Virus record (IMG/VR): IMGVR_UViG_3300027759_002180
Location: 1 to 43,792 of that record
Reading direction: 5' to 3' (one strand)
Length of the DNA stretch: 43,792 nucleotides
From: a virus
Shown: piece after piece, positions 40,287-43,792 of the stretch
How the letters are laid out: every line of letters begins with the position of its first letter
How positions within the stretch are numbered: the first letter of the stretch is position 1
Position numbers and translations under genes: made by a program
Notes under the pieces: generated by a model
Told to the model about the DNA's origin: nothing
The model's input: the letters and a program-made list of their open reading frames with translations, nothing else
Databases searched by the model: none

Positions 40287-43200
40287 TTATCTATTTTTTT
40301 GAATGGTTGCGCTCAAATTGCTACCGTTTGATGTAAATATACTACTTGCGAAAATAGTATTTGCATTTCTGGAATTAGCCCTGACAGTAGCAGTATAAAC
40401 CAGATTAACCAGTGCCGAAGTTGATGTTACATTAATTATGGTATCTAGTATAGCAAAAGACGAATTGGTGACTTCTTTAATCGTTACTGTGTTTCCAGTT
40501 GAAAGATAGATGGTGTCTCCATCTTGCAAATCATTTATAAAGTTGACGCTATTAGCCGCACCAAACAAAATATTTGATCCTGTAACAACATTAACTGTAT
40601 TCTTCAATCTTCTATGAACATTTGATATAAGAATTAAATCGCCAACATTAACCGTAGATTGAAGATTTGCACTTGTGTTTGTGGTAATAATTTTATTAGA
40701 GCCATTGGCAATATTGTAAGTATCTGCGAGTGAAGTGATTGTTATAAAAGAAGAAGTGTTAACTTGAGTCAACATTTCTTCATTGTTGTCAATCTTGGTA
40801 ATAAAAGTTTTTGTTCCAACTGGATGAACAATATCGTTTAGTGGTTTCTTAAATTTAGAATAGTCGGTTTGTGACTTAATGATGTATGAGAAGTTATGAT
40901 ATTTTTCGCCGTCTTGCAACTTCTTATCCGCACTAATTTGACCATCGGTATTCAAGTAAATGCCAGGATAACGAATCAAACCATTTTCAAAGTTTGCTGT
41001 AGCTTTTGCGTTACCATCACCATAGAATAACGATGATGTTACATTTCCGGTAACTGTTCCATCATCCGACTTGATAGTTTTAGTTGCATCAAATACGCCG
41101 CGATAATTAAATATTCTAAGTGTTGCAGTTGCGGAAGTATAAGAATCTACTGTCGCACTAAATGAAGAATTGCTGTTTGATGTGCCTTGATAAATTGAGG
41201 TATTTGGAACAAACAATTGTCCTTCAGTAACACTATTCAATACTATATCAGCATTTCTCAAAGAGACTGTCGGTGCCTCAACATAATCATAACCAAAACT
41301 ACTAATTCTCAATGATGTTATTGCGCCAATTCTTGAAGTTGTCAATCCGTATTGTTCACCATCACCTGTTATTTGAGCAACCGTCAAATTAGCACTTGTA
41401 CCAGAAACTGATTGAACATTAATTGATGGCAATGAATCTCTTGTATATCCTTCTCCGCCAATAACAAAAGCATTTGAAGAATGATTGTTAATAGTGACTG
41501 AAGTAATTACACCAGAAGAAACATTTACATATCCATTTGCACCATAACCAGAACCGCCGGTAAAAATTAAAATATCTCCATTAGCATAACCAGTGCCACC
41601 ATTGTTAACTGTTATTCTACCAAGCGATCCAATTTTATACAGATCGTTTCTTAAAATTTTATAAACTGATACGTTTGTTAAATCATTTGGAAACGCCTCG
41701 GAAAAATATAAATTGTTTGCGTCAACATACAACACTTCACGAATGGCTTCAAATTTATTTTTAATGAATAGTCTAACATAATCTCCGGGTTCAAAAGAAT
41801 TCGTTAAAATTTGATCGGGATCATTTATTAATGATGTTCCTTTTACAATTGTACGATTGTTAGAAACTAGGCTATCATCGTAGTCTTCATTATAAAAACT
41901 ATAAGTTTCTACGGATGGCTTTTGGCGATATCCACCGCCTGAACCATCAACAGCAACAAATGAAATTGGATAAACTGGAAATTCATCAAATGTAGATAAA
42001 CTGTAAATTGTTTGTGTTTCTTTATTTGCCGTAATAGTGAGACCGGTAGTTGTGCCTGATGTGGTACTGATTGCAGCCCCACCAACAGTTGCTGATAAAG
42101 AAAAGAAATTTGCTCCTGGACCTCCAGCTTGGGTTTTAATATAGTATAATTTTCCTGTTTGAAAAGTTAAACCCGTTGTTGTTCCATTGAGTGATGTAAT
42201 TGTATTACCACCAATAGATTCGGATAAGGAAAAATAATTAGAATTTTTTGTCTTAATGTAATATGTTGTTCCTGATGAATAATTATAAATTGTTCCAGTT
42301 CCAGTCAAAGTTCCTGAGATACTAACCGGATCACCAACTGTAATTGTTGATGGCGATGATGTGGTTGAAAAATAACCATTTGATCCTTCAATTACAACAC
42401 CAGTTAAAGTTGTTGATGAATAGTCGGTAATTGTTCCAGTTCCTGTCAATGTTCCATAAGAAGTTACTGCATTTCCAATCGTAAGATTTCCAAAGTATGA
42501 AGTTGTTGTTGAAAAATAACCATTTGATCCCACAATAGAAACGCTAGTTAGTACTCTTGAAATTTTAGAAAAATAACCATCTAAAGTATCAACAGCCATA
42601 TTGGATACATTTATTTTTCTTGATATTGAAGTATCCAACAAATTGATGGTTGCTTTAGCTTCAGTACCAAATGCTACACCATCAAATCCACCTTTAAAAT
42701 CAATAATTGATGAATTTAAATTTATTGCTGGATCTCTGAAACCAAAACCACCTTTTTCAACAATGATATCCGTGATGCCGCCTTTTGTAGTTACTCCAAC
42801 ATAAGCAACCGCACCAATTGGCGTGTTAGCAATAGGATTTAAACCACCAACAATACTGACTGGATCTCCAGGATAAGAGGGGATGGCATCAAGATCGTAT
42901 CCATTATAAAAAAGACCTCTGTTTAGCGGATTAATTTTTATTTCGGATAGTGCGCCAATCAAACGACCACTAACAGTAACATTTAGATCAGTAGCTTCAT
43001 CAACATAAGTGGCTGTTATTCTTTCGCCCGTTGTAAACAATCTTTGAACATTTGAAACATAAATTTCGGTGTACGTAATGCCGAGTTGTCGGTCAACTGA
43101 TTGAATTACTTTTTCAACAAGTGCTGTAGCTTTTGAGGTTTCGCCGGTAATTAAAGTTTTTGCAATGTTGAAAATATTGTTGTCATCAGTATCAACTCTA

Positions 43201-43610
43201 AGTGCTAAAGGCAATACCCATTTACCATCAGACGCTTTTAGAATATCTTCTTTTGGATAATAGATTTCAATATTTTCATTGTACAATGCTCTGAAAAGGA
43301 ACTTAACAGATTCTTGTGTGCCACTTGATCTATAAAATTGGGTGACTAGTTTTAGAAACAATCTTTTGTCTGTTACTATTTCTTGAGGAAAATAAGGAGC
43401 CAAGTCCTTCTTTAATTGCTGAATATAATAATCATCTGAATTATCAATATCATTTGCATTACGTAATGCATCAATTTCATAGGAAACGCTATTTGTAGTT
43501 TCCAGCCACTCATAGTATTTTTCTAAGAAAGTAACAAACTTTGGATAGTCACTTCTTACGAAATCTGGTAATTGTGAAGATACCAGGTTTGATGTGCGAA
43601 CATTTTCCAT
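40287..43610 (-). CDS. 7: Baseplate wedge initiator, gp7-like
   Basis: This 1107-aa protein lies between the end of gp6 and gp8, where T4 has gp7 (1032 aa), and has a similar length. The N-terminal 130 residues are helical and conserved (L-P-D-F-V-R-S-D-Y-P-K-F-V, F-L-E-K-Y-Y-E-W-L-E, F-Y-R-S-S-G-T-Q-E-S-V-K-F-L-F-R-A-L). The middle holds repeated beta modules: two S-N-G-Y-F-S-T-T units and two Y-F-S-L-S or F-F-S-L-S units (about 355-535), then G-x-G-Y units (about 655-790) and an S-I-Y-Q-G-T-S unit near 800. Y-H-N-F-S-Y-I-I-K-S near 910 is a further conserved piece. gp7 joins the wedge to the hub in T4. The ATG overlaps the gp6 stop by one base. The gp7 name rests on position and length more than on sequence. 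Confidence 0.75.
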   Translation of the reverse strand: MENVRTSNLVSSQLPDFVRSDYPKFVTFLEKYYEWLETTNSVSYEIDALRNANDIDNSDDYYIQQLKKDLAPYFPQEIVTDKRLFLKLVTQFYRSSGTQESVKFLFRALYNENIEIYYPKEDILKASDGKWVLPLALRVDTDDNNIFNIAKTLITGETSKATALVEKVIQSVDRQLGITYTEIYVSNVQRLFTTGERITATYVDEATDLNVTVSGRLIGALSEIKINPLNRGLFYNGYDLDAIPSYPGDPVSIVGGLNPIANTPIGAVAYVGVTTKGGITDIIVEKGGFGFRDPAINLNSSIIDFKGGFDGVAFGTEAKATINLLDTSISRKINVSNMAVDTLDGYFSKISRVLTSVSIVGSNGYFSTTTSYFGNLTIGNAVTSYGTLTGTGTITDYSSTTLTGVVIEGSNGYFSTTSSPSTITVGDPVSISGTLTGTGTIYNYSSGTTYYIKTKNSNYFSLSESIGGNTITSLNGTTTGLTFQTGKLYYIKTQAGGPGANFFSLSATVGGAAISTTSGTTTGLTITANKETQTIYSLSTFDEFPVYPISFVAVDGSGGGYRQKPSVETYSFYNEDYDDSLVSNNRTIVKGTSLINDPDQILTNSFEPGDYVRLFIKNKFEAIREVLYVDANNLYFSEAFPNDLTNVSVYKILRNDLYKIGSLGRITVNNGGTGYANGDILIFTGGSGYGANGYVNVSSGVITSVTINNHSSNAFVIGGEGYTRDSLPSINVQSVSGTSANLTVAQITGDGEQYGLTTSRIGAITSLRISSFGYDYVEAPTVSLRNADIVLNSVTEGQLFVPNTSIYQGTSNSNSSFSATVDSYTSATATLRIFNYRGVFDATKTIKSDDGTVTGNVTSSLFYGDGNAKATANFENGLIRYPGIYLNTDGQISADKKLQDGEKYHNFSYIIKSQTDYSKFKKPLNDIVHPVGTKTFITKIDNNEEMLTQVNTSSFITITSLADTYNIANGSNKIITTNTSANLQSTVNVGDLILISNVHRRLKNTVNVVTGSNILFGAANSVNFINDLQDGDTIYLSTGNTVTIKEVTNSSFAILDTIINVTSTSALVNLVYTATVRANSRNANTIFASSIFTSNGSNLSATIQKNR

Positions 43611-43792
43611 TAAATTGTAGTAGTCTTAACAGTAACGCTGGTAGGATCATCTGCATCCAGAACAAGCATCTTATTTAATTTTGATTGAATGATATTAATC
43701 TTTGGCTTAATATGAACCATGATATCGCCAAAGTCGTTGTTAACTGCTGTTGGATTAAAATTACTGATCGTTATTTTACCTAATGTGTAATC
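43610..43792 (-). CDS. 6: Baseplate wedge gp6, C-terminal fragment (partial)
   Basis: An open frame enters from the right edge and ends at a TAA overlapping the next ATG (TAATG). It gives 60 residues, reading L-G-K-I-T-I-S-N-F-N-P-T-A, then I-M-V-H-I-K-P-K-I-N-I-I and M-L-V-L-D-A-D-D-P. Position before the gp7-like gene and the closing beta pattern fit the C-terminus of gp6, the subunit that ties neighbouring wedges into a ring. The rest lies outside the window, so the call depends on gene order. Confidence 0.6.
   Translation of the reverse strand, partial: DYTLGKITISNFNPTAVNNDFGDIMVHIKPKINIIQSKLNKMLVLDADDPTSVTVKTTTI

Noticed and set aside
40284-40290. ATAAATA late promoter box upstream of gp8
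   Set aside because: It is only five bases from the gp8 ATG, so transcripts would start inside the gene. The overlap with the gp7 stop codon explains part of the match.
1-43792. tRNA genes, insertion sequences, integrase or attachment sites
   Set aside because: I saw no cloverleaf-like sequence, transposase motif or terminal inverted repeat; the gaps between genes are too short to hold them.

Overview
The window is part of the late (virion) gene region of a T4-like contractile-tailed phage. All the genes I can support lie on the minus strand, so transcription runs from high to low coordinates. Read in that direction, the core genes follow the T4 order: end of gp6, then gp7-like, gp8, a giant baseplate-region protein, an array of fibre genes, gp13, gp14, gp15, gp16, gp17, gp18, gp19 and the first codons of a probable gp20. 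The DNA is AT-rich. The gp13-gp19 proteins, the fibres built from A-N-x-A/Q-A-N repeats and the giant DUF4815-type protein look most like those of aquatic T4-like phages (cyanophage and pelagiphage-type). No photosynthesis gene or other host-specific marker is present here, so the host stays open.

Layout by region. 38950-43792 holds baseplate wedge genes (gp6 end, gp7-like, gp8). 32532-38938 holds a 2056-aa baseplate-region protein and a small coiled-coil protein. 17155-32532 is a fibre and adhesin array: two giant S74-terminated fibres (1517 and 1742 aa), three shorter fibres (436, 547, 281 aa), several small accessory proteins and a probable fibre chaperone. 12637-17151 is a 1504-aa adhesin with 28 RCC1 beta-propeller blades. 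9238-12588 is a four-gene enzyme cassette: a TPR-glycosyltransferase, a sulfotransferase, a methyltransferase, and an APS-kinase-like domain fused to an HxGH nucleotidyltransferase. 1-9241 returns to the core: a small conserved protein, gp13, gp14, gp15, an extra fibre-like gene, gp16, a Dps ferritin-like gene, gp17, gp18, gp19, a terminator and the gp20 start.

How the genes may work together. The core genes build the baseplate, neck, sheath, tube and packaging motor. The fibre array and the RCC1 protein would mediate adsorption. The enzyme cassette lies between the RCC1 adhesin and the neck genes, on the same strand and with short spacers. This suggests, but does not prove, late modification (glycosylation, sulfation, methylation) of a virion protein or of the host surface. 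ATAAATA boxes resembling T4 late promoters precede gp19, gp18, gp13, the 1742-aa fibre and the 547-aa fibre.

The strongest candidates for something undescribed are the 28-blade RCC1 adhesin with its neighbouring modification cassette, the APS kinase/nucleotidyltransferase fusion, the Dps gene inside the terminase operon, and the exact DNA repeats shared between fibre genes, which point to recombination-driven fibre remodelling. No gene-free stretch longer than about 75 bases exists in the window.
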